Shown in pieces: positions 27,212 to 36,449 of a stretch of 64,000 bases of DNA. Both the position numbers and the translations under genes were made by a program. How positions within the stretch are numbered: the first letter of the stretch is position 1; each line of letters starts with the position of its first letter. A model generated the notes under the pieces. It was not told the origin of the DNA and made no database searches. It saw only the letters and a list, made by a program, of their open reading frames with translations. Source of the DNA: Candidatus Nitrospira kreftii (GTDB lineage Bacteria > Nitrospirota > Nitrospiria > Nitrospirales > Nitrospiraceae); NCBI GenBank assembly GCA_014058405.1, contig CP047423.1, forward strand, positions 2,418,001 to 2,482,000. Direction: 5' to 3'.

Positions 27212-27532
27212 GTGCCACTCTATGAGTACCAATGTGGACAATGTGAGAAACAATTCGAGGCAACGCAATCCGTCTATACGAGGATCGAAGACACCGAATG
27301 CCCTCATTGTCATGCCAGGCAAGCCACTCGCCTGATGTCTTCGTTTTCCTCCTCAGTCAGTGGCGACCGCAAACCAGGATTCACGGAACTCAAAGCCAAG
27401 GCCATGGGCCAAGAACGGATGCAGCGATTCGCCAAGCTACCTCCGTTGAACGCACAGCGCAACATGCCGCCGCCCAATATGTCTTCCGATTCAGACTCAA
27501 CGGAACAAGGAGAATCGATCCCTGGATCGTAG
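27212..27532 (+). CDS. FmdB-type zinc-ribbon protein
   Basis: The 106-residue protein starts from GTG with MPLYEYQCGQCEKQFEATQS and then has CPHCHARQATRLMSSF, the two CxxC knuckles of the FmdB putative regulatory family. The tail is low complexity (Pro/Asn/Ser). Members are widespread and are suspected of regulatory roles, with no proven mechanism. It is followed 17 bp later by an exported binding protein gene on the same strand. Confidence 0.88.
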   Translation: MPLYEYQCGQCEKQFEATQSVYTRIEDTECPHCHARQATRLMSSFSSSVSGDRKPGFTELKAKAMGQERMQRFAKLPPLNAQRNMPPPNMSSDSDSTEQGESIPGS

Positions 27533-27549
27533 ACGTAAACAACTTCCTT

Positions 27550-28407
27550 ATGCCATCCCGCATGATGTCATCGCCCGGCTACCCCGAGGCAACGAGCCGA
27601 CTGGTCACCGCCCTACTTCTCAGCATGACTCTTTTCCTGTCTCCTTCTGGTGTATGGGGCCAACTCGCAGGCAACCTGGTCATAGTCGGCAACGGGCCGG
27701 AGCGACCGACCATGGAAGCGTTAGCCCAGGCTTTTGAAAAAGCCAACCCCCGCACCTATATCGACGTCCTGTGGGATGAGAAATCCATGCCGTTGCAATT
27801 GGTCAAGACTGGCCATGCTCATATCGCCGTGACAGGCGTCGAAGACCAGGCGCTGATTGCGACGCAAATCGGCTGGGATGGGATCGGCATTCTCGTGCAT
27901 CTTTCAAACTTCACCACAGAAGTTACCACGCAGCAGGTTGCCGACATCTTTTCTGGAAAGATTAAAGAATGGTCTGAGGTAGGGGGGCCAGAGACCAGAA
28001 TTCTTTTGATCGACCGCGCCGGCAATCAGAACATCCGGGAGGCCTTCGAATCTCAACTCGGAATTATCGATAGCATTCCTCAGACCGCCACGATGATTGC
28101 TGCCGATGACATGGTCATTTCGACGGTCGTCGGAACGATCCCACCACTGTCTGCTGCAGCCTATATTTCATTAAGCACAGGGAGCTCCGCTGTGACACAG
28201 GGAGTCGCCGTGCGCCTTTTGCGAGTCGATGCGGTTGAGCCTGAAATCCCGACTGTGAAGGACGGGCGATATAGCCTACGACGGCCTCTGTTCCTCCTGT
28301 CAACGAATGGCCCGAACCCCCTCGTTGACGCGTTTGCCAACTTTGCGCTATCTCCTCCGGGGCAAGCTATCGTCGGAGAAACATATGTCCCGATGCCCAG
28401 CAAATAG
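27550..28407 (+). CDS. Periplasmic phosphate-type substrate-binding protein (PBP-like)
   Basis: The 285-residue protein has a signal peptide (VTALLLSMTLFLSPSGVWG, cleavage near residue 37). The mature part is like the PstS family: GNLVIVGNGPERPTMEALAQ, then HIAVTGVEDQALIATQIGWD, IFSGKIKEWSEVGGPETRIL (typical of PstS-like proteins) and PLVDAFANFALSPPGQAIV. No permease or ATPase gene is nearby, so it may work alone, as a sensor or for storage, rather than in a transporter. The start at 27550 is one of several Met codons (27562 is next). Confidence 0.75.
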   Translation: MPSRMMSSPGYPEATSRLVTALLLSMTLFLSPSGVWGQLAGNLVIVGNGPERPTMEALAQAFEKANPRTYIDVLWDEKSMPLQLVKTGHAHIAVTGVEDQALIATQIGWDGIGILVHLSNFTTEVTTQQVADIFSGKIKEWSEVGGPETRILLIDRAGNQNIREAFESQLGIIDSIPQTATMIAADDMVISTVVGTIPPLSAAAYISLSTGSSAVTQGVAVRLLRVDAVEPEIPTVKDGRYSLRRPLFLLSTNGPNPLVDAFANFALSPPGQAIVGETYVPMPSK

Positions 28408-28429
28408 TTCCGAAGCAAAGGAGGTCCCG

Positions 28430-28882
28430 ATGGCTCCACGATTCCTGTCGTCTCTCTTGCTATTGTTGTCGCTCACGCTTCTACTCGTCCCTGTCCATGT
28501 GTTTGCCGAAGGTGGAATGATCGTTGATGGTGCCGGTTATACGCTACACGACACGGAATCGATTAAAGGACACAATGAGCAGACGGTCGAAAAAGACCCT
28601 GTTTGCGATAGCAGCAAGCGACCAAAAATCATCAAGGTGGAACCGGATGAAGCCAAGCCAGGAGAGACCGTGACGATCAAGGGGGAACAGTTTGGAACCA
28701 AGGACTGTTTCCGCGGCGTGGCGTTTAGCGCGGGAGGTCCGATCAAGATCGACTATACATATATCAACGACACCAGCATTCAGGCAACGGTTCCCGATGT
28801 TCAGCCAGGCATGTCATTCATCGATGTTGTCACCAGCGGTGGGAATGCGCGCTCAAAAGCATTTCTCGTCCAGGCCAAGTAA
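28430..28882 (+). CDS. Exported IPT/TIG-domain protein
   Basis: The 150-residue protein has a signal peptide (FLSSLLLLLSLTLLLVPVHV, cleavage after VFA) and a single Ig-like IPT/TIG domain: KIIKVEPDEAKPGETVTIKG, then GVAFSAGGPIKIDYTYIND and ATVPDVQPGMSFIDVVTSGG. A disulphide is possible between the Cys in VCDSSKR and that in KDCFRG. AAAGGAGG precedes the ATG. It lies 22 bp after the binding-protein gene, so the two are probably expressed together at the cell surface. The partner is unknown. Confidence 0.75.
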   Translation: MAPRFLSSLLLLLSLTLLLVPVHVFAEGGMIVDGAGYTLHDTESIKGHNEQTVEKDPVCDSSKRPKIIKVEPDEAKPGETVTIKGEQFGTKDCFRGVAFSAGGPIKIDYTYINDTSIQATVPDVQPGMSFIDVVTSGGNARSKAFLVQAK

Positions 28883-28936
28883 GCCCCCGGAATAAAAGGC
28901 ATTATCGCGCCCGTATGCTCTGTGAGTGCCTTGTCG

Positions 28937-29815
28937 TCATTCAGTGGCTTCTCTCCGTACCGCTTTGGCGAGGTTTTCAGGCGTACCGATATCAAGATAG
29001 CTGTCTTGTGGAAACTTCACCGTCTGTATCGCCAGCCCAGCCTTGAGAGCTGCTTGGAATACCACGCCCACCGCTAAGTCTCCTCCTGGATCGTTGGTGG
29101 TGCTAACCAAGACACTCATATTACGCTTCGTCTCGTCGGCACGGAGAAACTGGTGCAAAAACTCCGAAAAGACCGGCGTCCAGACGGCGAAGCACCAGCC
29201 GAACGTCAGTGTAGTTGAAGCCGGTTTCATCACAATCTCACGAACCCGCCCCTCCGTGTCGCTATCCACCATGTCCCAGATGCGCGTGTCTTCAATACGA
29301 TGCAGACCGAGCACAACGTCTGCCCCGGTTCGCTCCTGTTGTTCTATCAATCGTGCATAGGCATCGAGTGGGCCAAAGAGGATGTCGGGAAAGCCAAACG
29401 CGATACGGTGCTGTGCGATAAATGGATATGCACGATCAAGAGTATCAGGGGGACCGACTGATCCAGGAATGACAAGGTAGGCAAGCGAGAGGCCTACCCC
29501 CTGTCCCTGCTGAAAATAGTTCGGGATGTCCCATTTCCCCTCGCGGATGACGATGAAGGTTTTAGAAATGCCGGCGGCTTTGAATTTTTCCAAGAGATAT
29601 TGTGCAGCCACTTTTGGTCGCGGCATCCCTGTCTTCGTATCTTTTGCGAACCCCACAGGAAACAATTCCTTGCTACAGGGAAACGGCTGCAGGCGCTTCG
29701 CTTGGCCAGCCGCAGGGATAAGTCCCACGACTTCCGGCCAAACAAGACGAGGTGGATCGGAGCGAGATGCGACCATACGACACACATTATCGCCGGATTC
29801 AGATACTGAGTCCAT
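28937..29815 (-). CDS. Sugar nucleotidyltransferase (GalU/RmlA type)
   Basis: The 292-residue protein has the nucleotidyltransferase signature VVGLIPAAGQAKRLQPFPCS with KELFPVG, and later SLAYLVIPGSVGPPDTLDRA and FPDILFGPLDAYARLI (metal-binding Asp region). Such enzymes join a sugar 1-phosphate to an NTP, giving an NDP-sugar for polysaccharide or cell-wall building. The sugar cannot be read. The true start may be a later Met (MVASRSDPPR), since the first 14 residues look unlike the family. Confidence 0.8.
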   Translation of the reverse strand: MDSVSESGDNVCRMVASRSDPPRLVWPEVVGLIPAAGQAKRLQPFPCSKELFPVGFAKDTKTGMPRPKVAAQYLLEKFKAAGISKTFIVIREGKWDIPNYFQQGQGVGLSLAYLVIPGSVGPPDTLDRAYPFIAQHRIAFGFPDILFGPLDAYARLIEQQERTGADVVLGLHRIEDTRIWDMVDSDTEGRVREIVMKPASTTLTFGWCFAVWTPVFSEFLHQFLRADETKRNMSVLVSTTNDPGGDLAVGVVFQAALKAGLAIQTVKFPQDSYLDIGTPENLAKAVRREATE

Positions 29816-29990
29816 GGACTTTCACCATACATCGTGCTCTCAGGCAACCACCTCACACCCCACTGCCACTTCAAAGACTGATTGAACCAGATCTTCGTCT
29901 GGCAACTTTGGAACCGAGTGAGATTCGCGTGTTTTATACACTCGTACTTGTGTGTTAGAATGAAGGCTGTGTACCTGAGGAGTTCTTCCG

Positions 29991-30365
29991 ATGCGAAATA
30001 TCTGGAGTTATCGAGCCTTCACTCCCTTGTTTTTTCTCGCAAGCCTAACTCTCGCGCTACCGGTTTCAGCAACTCCACCTATCAAAGAGCGGCTTCCCTT
30101 AACGCTGACCGGCACAGGTTGTAACGGCAAGGAAACCGAGATGAATGCTGTTCTGCAGGCAATCCCTGGTGTGACCGGTGTGTATTTCAATCGTGTCCCC
30201 GGTCATGTCCTCGTGGACATTAATCCAGCTATTGTGAAACCAGCTGATGTGATCACCCGCGTCAACGAGGCGGCATCCTCATGGCAATGCAAAGTCGAAT
30301 TCATAGAGGGATGTATTTCGGCTCCCATGCCGACGGCCTCAGCCGCTCCACACCAGCATGAGTAG
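29991..30365 (+). CDS. Exported heavy-metal-associated-like domain without CxxC
   Basis: The 124-residue protein has a signal peptide (FLASLTLALPVSA, cleavage near residue 28) and a ferredoxin-like HMA fold: GTGCNGKETEMNAVLQAIPG, VTGVYFNRVPGHVLVDINPA, then KPADVITRVNEAASSWQCKV. The usual CxxC metal loop is reduced to GCNGKE with one Cys. Two further Cys (SWQC, EGC) and a His-rich end (PHQHE) are present. It might bind metal or mercury-like ions with different ligands, or have lost that role. TAGAAT at 29955-29960 could be its -10. Confidence 0.7.
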   Translation: MRNIWSYRAFTPLFFLASLTLALPVSATPPIKERLPLTLTGTGCNGKETEMNAVLQAIPGVTGVYFNRVPGHVLVDINPAIVKPADVITRVNEAASSWQCKVEFIEGCISAPMPTASAAPHQHE

Positions 30366-30568
30366 TAATCGATGACGGGTGTCTCACTACAATCACATGC
30401 GGCCGCTCGACGCCCGCCCATCCTAATTCCGTGAGCCTTGCGGAGAATTAAACTGAAAATACGTTGATTCCTGCCAGAGCGCTGTTCGTGAGCCAAGTAG
30501 AAAGGCAACTGCCAACACCGGCAATGTAGGGCCCCATCAACTCCGATTCTCCAAAAAGTTGATACTTG

Positions 30569-30862
30569 TCACTCCAGAGGTGGTAACGCGGCCGGTGATC
30601 TGAGCAGAGGTTTTTGATTTTTGGAATCTTGATCGATCAGTTTTAACGCCTCCAGTTGAGCCTCTAACTCTTCGATTCGTTTATCTCGCTCACGAATTTG
30701 CTTTCGAAGATCGCGTGCCTTTGCTGATTGATCGACCACAGGAGTGGGTTTATGCTCTACCGGGGGAGGAGGAACGACAGCGCATGCCTGCAAAACAACG
30801 GAAATCGTCACTACGCTGCTCAAAGCACCTCCATTCATCCTGTCCCAGAACCTCAAGTTCAT
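30569..30862 (-). CDS. Lipoprotein with coiled coil
   Basis: This 97-residue protein (start at MNLRFWDRMNGGA) has a hydrophobic signal and the lipobox VVLQAC, a Pro-rich linker (VVPPPPVEHKPTPVV) and a charged coiled coil (KARDLRKQIRERDKRIEELE ... EALKLIDQ). It should be lipid-anchored and reach into the periplasm, perhaps as a small envelope spacer, similar in build to Lpp-like proteins but unrelated in sequence. The start is uncertain: frames continue upstream to 30973, and an internal Met (30838) is also possible. Confidence 0.6.
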   Translation of the reverse strand: MNLRFWDRMNGGALSSVVTISVVLQACAVVPPPPVEHKPTPVVDQSAKARDLRKQIRERDKRIEELEAQLEALKLIDQDSKNQKPLLRSPAALPPLE

Positions 30863-31109
30863 CGTGCGTGAACCTATACGACCAGGTCGAGATTTCTCAA
30901 GTCCATAGTTCCATACTCTTCGCCTAGGATATCGCTTCTCAACGGCTGCCTCAACAGCAGAACACTCGCTCATCGCCGATTTGTCGGCAAGCCGGCGACA
31001 ACGCCAGGTTGGCTTGGAAGGTACGTGTCATGCATAACAAGATAGGTCTGGCGACAGCTTTAGCTGAGGCGCACGGACGAGATGTTACAGTCGGCTGTTG
31101 CAGAACTCG

Positions 31110-31352
31110 TTAGGAGAAAATCACCGAAAGACCGGATCGCCGAAGAGAGGAAAAGACGATTGGCAAATTGCCGACTTCGCTGCACGACAGTAGCGCAATT
31201 TCCCGACTGTCATTGAAAGATTGGAGCAGGAGAAGAACACCGAGAGACACGGCAATGATGCTGGGCCAGATCATGGAGAGCGCACCGAGAACGAGGAGGA
31301 GCGCTATTGCCGCCCAGGTATGCTGGACGAACCGGCTCTTAACTGCGGTCAT
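31110..31352 (-). CDS. Small membrane protein
   Basis: From the ATG at 31352 the 80-residue protein reads MTAVKSRFVQHTWAAIALLL with a long hydrophobic run (two possible membrane segments, ALLLVLGALSMIWPSIIAVS and LGVLLLLQSF), then a polar tail. AGGAAGG stands 5-7 bases upstream, which is why this start was preferred over an in-frame ATG at 31442. The function is unknown. Confidence 0.45.
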   Translation of the reverse strand: MTAVKSRFVQHTWAAIALLLVLGALSMIWPSIIAVSLGVLLLLQSFNDSREIALLSCSEVGNLPIVFSSLRRSGLSVIFS

Positions 31353-31680
31353 ACGATCCTTCCTCGCGCATGCCCCACCTGCACAACTACGCGTTCTAGA
31401 GTGAATGGGGTAGACCATAACACATAATGATGAACCGCACACAACTAGGAATCCTACTAGAAAGCGTTTCTTGAATACGGACCGTTAAGAACGCAAGGAC
31501 TATGCCTCAAAGTATCCGCGTGAGAGCTGAGTGAATTACGTAGAATCGCCCTTGCCGGCCTCTAAGTAGTAGCCTCGGGAAGCGTATCTCTTTTGATTCA
31601 GTGCATCCGAACGGATTCACCATGCGTGTGTGCGGGATATAAGTGCGTGCATGGCGCGGGCACAATCGCCGTGATGAATG

Positions 31681-32781
31681 TTACGACGCGCCTGACTGGT
31701 TCGTAGTCGGGTTCGATCGGAAACCCTGTATCATGTTCCATACACGGAAAACATCAAGAGTCAGAGTCGCGCCGTACGTCGGTCCATAGTCGCGCTCCGC
31801 GATATTCCCCATGCTATCGTTCCACGTTTCAAGCCGCACCGGTCCACAAGACCCCGCAATGGCCCAAGCAAAATGTTCCTGGCTCTGCCCCGTCGTATTC
31901 ACGAAAATCCCGGAGTCCCATACGAGCGCAACCTCAATCTCCCATGTCGGAATTGTTTCACCCGTCTCAGTCGTCACGTACTGACCAAAGGCGATCGACG
32001 GCTGCACCAGTCCGGCGGTTCTTCTCACGGAATGTAGTACGGCTCCGTTGTCCTGATAACTGATCCGCCCGAGGACGGAAGCTCGTGCGCTCACATCCCC
32101 CCAGCTTCCAGAATAGAGTGTTGGCGTAATCGGCATCCGCCTGATACCAGCTCGAAGAAACCCTTGCTGATAAATCGTGCCGACAGAAAACCCAGCACCC
32201 GCAAAAATGACTTTGGGGCGAAACAAAGGAAACCATCGTGTGATGGACCCATCGATCATGGCGTCAGTTTCTCGACGAGGATCCACCGTTGGAACCGTCG
32301 GCAGCTGACGAAGTTGATGGACGACCTTGTTTTGAAGGTATTGCGTGGGCTCGTCACCTGTGGGACTGACTCCAGCCGTGAGGTTGGTGCTCCAGCCTTG
32401 TAGGAATCCACCCCAATGGTGAGTCCAGCTCATCGTGATCAAGTTAAAGCCGAGCGTATTCCCAACTGTAGAATCATACTTGTTCCCCAAACCATCCGTC
32501 GGTGTGAACCGATTGAGGGTCAACCCCCCGGTCAATGTGGAATACTGATCAGGAAATGCCATGGCACCCCAATGGACGGATGGAGCAGGAGATTCGCTCC
32601 ACGCGAGAGAATGGAACAATCCTACCAGCCCCACCGACAGGCACATGCTTAGGAAGTGGATCAACCTCCTTGTCACCCACCGAGACCTTCTTGTCTGGCG
32701 ACGAGTTCCTACTACACGGGCATGCGCTTCCTTGATATCTCTGAACCGTTGCGTAGCTGAAATCGGCATGATCCTGACCAT
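31681..32781 (-). CDS. Exported protein of unknown function, possibly a beta-barrel
   Basis: The 366-residue protein has a basic N terminus, a signal-like hydrophobic stretch (FLSMCLSVGLVGLFHSLAWS, near residues 43-62) and a mature part rich in Gly, Thr, Trp and Tyr with alternating strands (GGLTLNRFTPTDGLG, HHWGGFLQGWSTNLTAGVSP, FGQYVTTETGETIPTWEIEV, then YGATLTLDVFRVW). This pattern fits an outer-membrane barrel or a beta-rich periplasmic protein. It is not clearly any named family. A long N-terminal basic region suggests that the true start is further in. Confidence 0.65.
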   Translation of the reverse strand: MVRIMPISATQRFRDIKEAHARVVGTRRQTRRSRWVTRRLIHFLSMCLSVGLVGLFHSLAWSESPAPSVHWGAMAFPDQYSTLTGGLTLNRFTPTDGLGNKYDSTVGNTLGFNLITMSWTHHWGGFLQGWSTNLTAGVSPTGDEPTQYLQNKVVHQLRQLPTVPTVDPRRETDAMIDGSITRWFPLFRPKVIFAGAGFSVGTIYQQGFLRAGIRRMPITPTLYSGSWGDVSARASVLGRISYQDNGAVLHSVRRTAGLVQPSIAFGQYVTTETGETIPTWEIEVALVWDSGIFVNTTGQSQEHFAWAIAGSCGPVRLETWNDSMGNIAERDYGPTYGATLTLDVFRVWNMIQGFRSNPTTNQSGAS

Positions 32782-33028
32782 CGGAAAAGACCTTTCTTGA
32801 TGAAGACATGAGCAGGAGAGAACATCGGAGACACTCTACATACCACAGAATGAGGTGACGCCCAAATCGTCGAGCACGCGAGCCAGAATAACTTTCCGAT
32901 TCCATATCACACGTGCCCCTACTCTGCAGCGCTTCTCCCTCGACAGACCTCCGGATCCTATGCTAGCTTACCCTCTCGTTTTTCTAAGGTCACTCCCTCA
33001 TTCACGCGAAAACTCGCAGGTTCAGAAT

Positions 33029-34447
33029 ATGTTCAAGAAGATCTTAGTGGCTAATCGTGGTGAAATTGCCATGCGGATTATTCGCGCCTGCCGCGAGTTG
33101 AATATCGCCACCGCCGCGATCTATTCCGAAGCGGATTCAACTGGAATCTACGTGAAAAAAGCGGACGAATCCTACATGGTCGGGCCCGGACCGGTGAAGG
33201 GATTCCTTGATAGCAAGCAGATCGTGGATCTCGCCAAACGAATCGGCGCTGATGCCATCCATCCAGGATACGGATTTCTCTCTGAAAATGCGGAGTTCGC
33301 CGAGCTCTGTCAGACCTCAGATATCACATTCATCGGCCCTTCGACTCATGCCATTACCCTCATGGGTAGCAAGGTGAAAGCACGAAAGCTCGCCGAGTCA
33401 GCCGGCGTTCCGGTTGTGCCCGGCACCGATGGAGCTATTACCAACGTCAAGGACGCCCTGGCCTTCGCAAAAAAAACGGGATACCCCGTCATGATCAAGG
33501 CGAGCGCCGGAGGCGGCGGTCGTGGCCTTCGAGTAGTCCGGTCCAATGAGGAACTGCGCGAGAATATGGAGGTTGCGGCGCGAGAAGCGCAGGCGTCTTT
33601 TGGAGACGGCAGCGTCTTCATCGAAAAATATGTCGAGCGCCCGCATCACATTGAGTTCCAAATTCTGGGAGATCGTCATGGCAACATCATTCATCTCGGA
33701 GAACGAGACTGTTCGATCCAGCGACGACACCAGAAGCTGATTGAGATTGCGCCGTCGTTGGTGCTCACGCAGGAGCTCCGGGAAGAGATGGGCAACGCCG
33801 CAATCACCATCGCCCGAGCAGTGAATTACGACAACGCGGGAACCGTGGAGTTTCTCCTCGATCAAGAAGGTAAGTTCTACTTCATCGAAATGAATCCGCG
33901 CCTCCAAGTCGAGCACACGGTAACGGAGCAGATTACCGCCATCGATATCGTACGGAATCAAATCAAGATCGCAGCAGGCCTGCCGCTCAGCATTCAGCAG
34001 AAAGACGTCATCCTACAAGGCCATGCAATCCAATGCCGGATCAATGCGGAAGACCCGAAAAACAATTTCCTGCCCTGCACGGGCACCGTCACGGCGTACC
34101 TCTCTCCCGGTGGAATCGGCGTTCGCATCGACGGAGCGGTGTACAAGGATTACACCGTGCCACCCTACTATGACGCCCTACTGGCTAAGTTGACGGTCCG
34201 GGGCCGCACGTGGGAAGAAACCGTCAGCCGGATGAGACGCTCGCTTGAAGAGTATGTGCTCCGTGGAGTGAAAACGACGATTCCCTTCATGGAGGCGATC
34301 ATGCAGGAGCCTGATTTTATCGCCGGACGCTTTGACACATCGTATCTGGACACCCACCCTGAATTGTATTCGTACCATGAGTTTGAGCAGCCCGAAGATC
34401 TTGTTCTCGCGCTGTCTGCCGCAATCGCTGCTTACGAAGGACTCTAG
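33029..34447 (+). CDS. pycA: Pyruvate carboxylase subunit A (biotin carboxylase)
   Basis: The 472-residue subunit has the biotin carboxylase fold. It starts MFKKILVANRGEIAMRIIRA, has the ATP-grasp loop KASAGGGGRGLRVV, the metal-binding ENAEFAELC and FLLDQEGKFYFIEMNPRLQV (Glu/Asn pair), and the carboxylase motif RLQVEHTVTE. It carboxylates biotin with bicarbonate and ATP. The directly downstream gene carries the carboxyltransferase and biotin domains, so the pair is the two-subunit pyruvate carboxylase and not acetyl-CoA carboxylase. The start at 33029 gives the family N terminus; frames continue 58 residues upstream but are unlike it. Confidence 0.92.
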   Translation: MFKKILVANRGEIAMRIIRACRELNIATAAIYSEADSTGIYVKKADESYMVGPGPVKGFLDSKQIVDLAKRIGADAIHPGYGFLSENAEFAELCQTSDITFIGPSTHAITLMGSKVKARKLAESAGVPVVPGTDGAITNVKDALAFAKKTGYPVMIKASAGGGGRGLRVVRSNEELRENMEVAAREAQASFGDGSVFIEKYVERPHHIEFQILGDRHGNIIHLGERDCSIQRRHQKLIEIAPSLVLTQELREEMGNAAITIARAVNYDNAGTVEFLLDQEGKFYFIEMNPRLQVEHTVTEQITAIDIVRNQIKIAAGLPLSIQQKDVILQGHAIQCRINAEDPKNNFLPCTGTVTAYLSPGGIGVRIDGAVYKDYTVPPYYDALLAKLTVRGRTWEETVSRMRRSLEEYVLRGVKTTIPFMEAIMQEPDFIAGRFDTSYLDTHPELYSYHEFEQPEDLVLALSAAIAAYEGL

Positions 34448-34493
34448 TAATCCGGACAACGCCGCCGAGACCTCACACCATACACGAGACGTT

Positions 34494-36449
34494 ATGGCAA
34501 AAAAACGACCAGCAGCAAGAAAACAGGCGAAAAAGACCGCATCGTATGTTCCGACGGTGAAGACATCAAAAAAAATCACATCACCCCCCAGTGAGTTCAC
34601 GATCCAACCGGCCGTCGGTAAGCCGGTCCTGATTACCGATGTCGCGCTGCGAGACGGACATCAATCCTTGCTGGCTACCCGCATGCGCACCGAGGATATG
34701 CTGCCGATCGCGCAGAAGCTCGATGCTGTCGGTTATTGGTCGCTGGAAGTGTGGGGTGGAGCGACTTTCGATACCTGCCTGCGATTCTTGAAGGAAGATC
34801 CTTGGGAACGGCTCCGAGCGTTACGAGCCGCGATGCCCAATACCAAACTCCAGATGTTGTTGCGGGGACAAAATCTTGTCGGTTATCGACATTACGCCGA
34901 CGATGTGGTGGAACGCTTCATCGAACGTTCGGCTACGAACGGGATCGATGTCTTCCGCATCTTCGATGCCCTGAACGACGTGAGAAATCTCGATCGGGCC
35001 GTGAGCGAAGTCAAGGCCTGCGGCAAACACGCGGAAGCGGCCATCTCCTATACAGTGAGCCCGGTGCATAGCATCGACCGTTTCGTGGATCTTGCCAGGA
35101 AGTTGGAAGATCTGGGGACGGATACCATTTGCATCAAAGATATGGCTGGGCTCTTGGCTCCGCTCGATGCGTATCGCCTGGTGCGTCGCCTGAAAGCGGC
35201 GGTCAAAGTTCCGCTCCATCTTCACTCCCACTACACCTCGGGAATGGCCTCCATGTCTTCGTTGATGGCGATTCTTGGAGGGCTCGACATGCTGGATACC
35301 TCGATTTCGCCGCTCGCTGGAGGAACATCTCACCCGGCGACAGAAACGTTGGTCGCCGCACTCCAGAACACGCCCTATGACACGGGACTGGAACTCGCAT
35401 CCTTCCAGCCGATCACCGAACACTTTCGAACTGTTCGTCGCAAGTACCGTCAGTTCGAAAGCGATTTTACCGGTGTCGATGCCGAAATCCTCATGTCGCA
35501 GATTCCTGGTGGTATGTTGTCGAACCTGGCGGCTCAATTAGCCGAACAGAACGCTCTGGACCGGATGAAGGAGGTCCTTGACGAAGTGCCGCGTGTACGA
35601 AAAGAGATGGGGTATCCTCCGCTCGTCACCCCGACCAGCCAGATCGTCGGAACCCAGGCCACCCTCAACGTGTTGACCGGAGAACGGTACAAAGTCATCA
35701 CAACTGAAACGAAGAACTATTTCTTGGGACTCTACGGCCGTGCGCCGGGGCAAGTCGATCTCGATGTGATGGCACGCGCGACCGGCGACGAAACCCCGAT
35801 CAAGACCAGACCCGCCGATCGCCTGGAGCCTGAATTGGACGACGCTAAAAAAGAACTACCCGAGTCGGCCCAAAGCATCGAGGACCAGCTGTCGTTCGTG
35901 CTCTTCCCCGCCATCGCGCGTGACTTTTTCGAGGCTCGTGAAAAAGGCGATCTGACCCCGGAACCGCTCGAATTCGGCTCGGCAAAAGGGCCTACGACCG
36001 CTCATGAACTGCATCTGGCCCCCGTGGAATTTAATGTGACGGTGCATGGCGAGACGTACCACGTGAAAGTCTCGGGTTCCGGTCGAAAGATCGACGGTCG
36101 CAAACCCTACTATATCCGGGTCAACGATAAGCTGGAGGAAGTCTCGCTCGAACCGATCCAGGAAGTACTGGCCGGTGTTCCCGAATCCCAGGAGACCCAT
36201 TCTGGAGGAAAACCCAAACGACCCAAACCTTCAAAACCGGGTGACGTCGCCCCGCCCATGCCGGGCCGCGTCGTAAAGATCCTCGCGGCAATCGGTGATC
36301 AAGTACAAGCCGGAGACCCACTGTTAATCATCGAAGCGATGAAGATGGAAAGCCAGGTCCCCGCACCCATCGATGGAAAAGTCGCGACGATCCTGGCGAG
36401 CGAGGGAGATAATGTGAAGACGGATGAAACGGTCATCCAACTTGAGTAG
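34494..36449 (+). CDS. pycB: Pyruvate carboxylase subunit B (carboxyltransferase and biotin carrier)
   Basis: The 651-residue subunit has a lysine-rich N terminus, a DRE-TIM carboxyltransferase barrel (VALRDGHQSLLATRM, with the metal-binding region GGTSHPATETL), a linker domain (about 350-500) and a biotinyl domain at the C terminus with the biotin Lys in IEAMKMESQVPAP. With PycA it makes oxaloacetate from pyruvate and bicarbonate. In Nitrospira this is an entry to the reductive TCA cycle (known). It could instead be an oxaloacetate decarboxylase alpha chain, but no beta or gamma membrane subunits are adjacent. A 47-bp gap separates it from pycA. Confidence 0.92.
   Translation: MAKKRPAARKQAKKTASYVPTVKTSKKITSPPSEFTIQPAVGKPVLITDVALRDGHQSLLATRMRTEDMLPIAQKLDAVGYWSLEVWGGATFDTCLRFLKEDPWERLRALRAAMPNTKLQMLLRGQNLVGYRHYADDVVERFIERSATNGIDVFRIFDALNDVRNLDRAVSEVKACGKHAEAAISYTVSPVHSIDRFVDLARKLEDLGTDTICIKDMAGLLAPLDAYRLVRRLKAAVKVPLHLHSHYTSGMASMSSLMAILGGLDMLDTSISPLAGGTSHPATETLVAALQNTPYDTGLELASFQPITEHFRTVRRKYRQFESDFTGVDAEILMSQIPGGMLSNLAAQLAEQNALDRMKEVLDEVPRVRKEMGYPPLVTPTSQIVGTQATLNVLTGERYKVITTETKNYFLGLYGRAPGQVDLDVMARATGDETPIKTRPADRLEPELDDAKKELPESAQSIEDQLSFVLFPAIARDFFEAREKGDLTPEPLEFGSAKGPTTAHELHLAPVEFNVTVHGETYHVKVSGSGRKIDGRKPYYIRVNDKLEEVSLEPIQEVLAGVPESQETHSGGKPKRPKPSKPGDVAPPMPGRVVKILAAIGDQVQAGDPLLIIEAMKMESQVPAPIDGKVATILASEGDNVKTDETVIQLE

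Noticed and set aside
31681-32781. Assignment of the exported protein as lipid A deacylase LpxR
   Set aside because: The barrel-like texture suggested it, but the expected catalytic residues could not be placed.
34494-36449. PycB as the alpha chain of a sodium-pumping oxaloacetate decarboxylase
   Set aside because: A biotin carboxylase gene precedes it and no beta/gamma membrane subunit genes are present, so pyruvate carboxylase is the better call.
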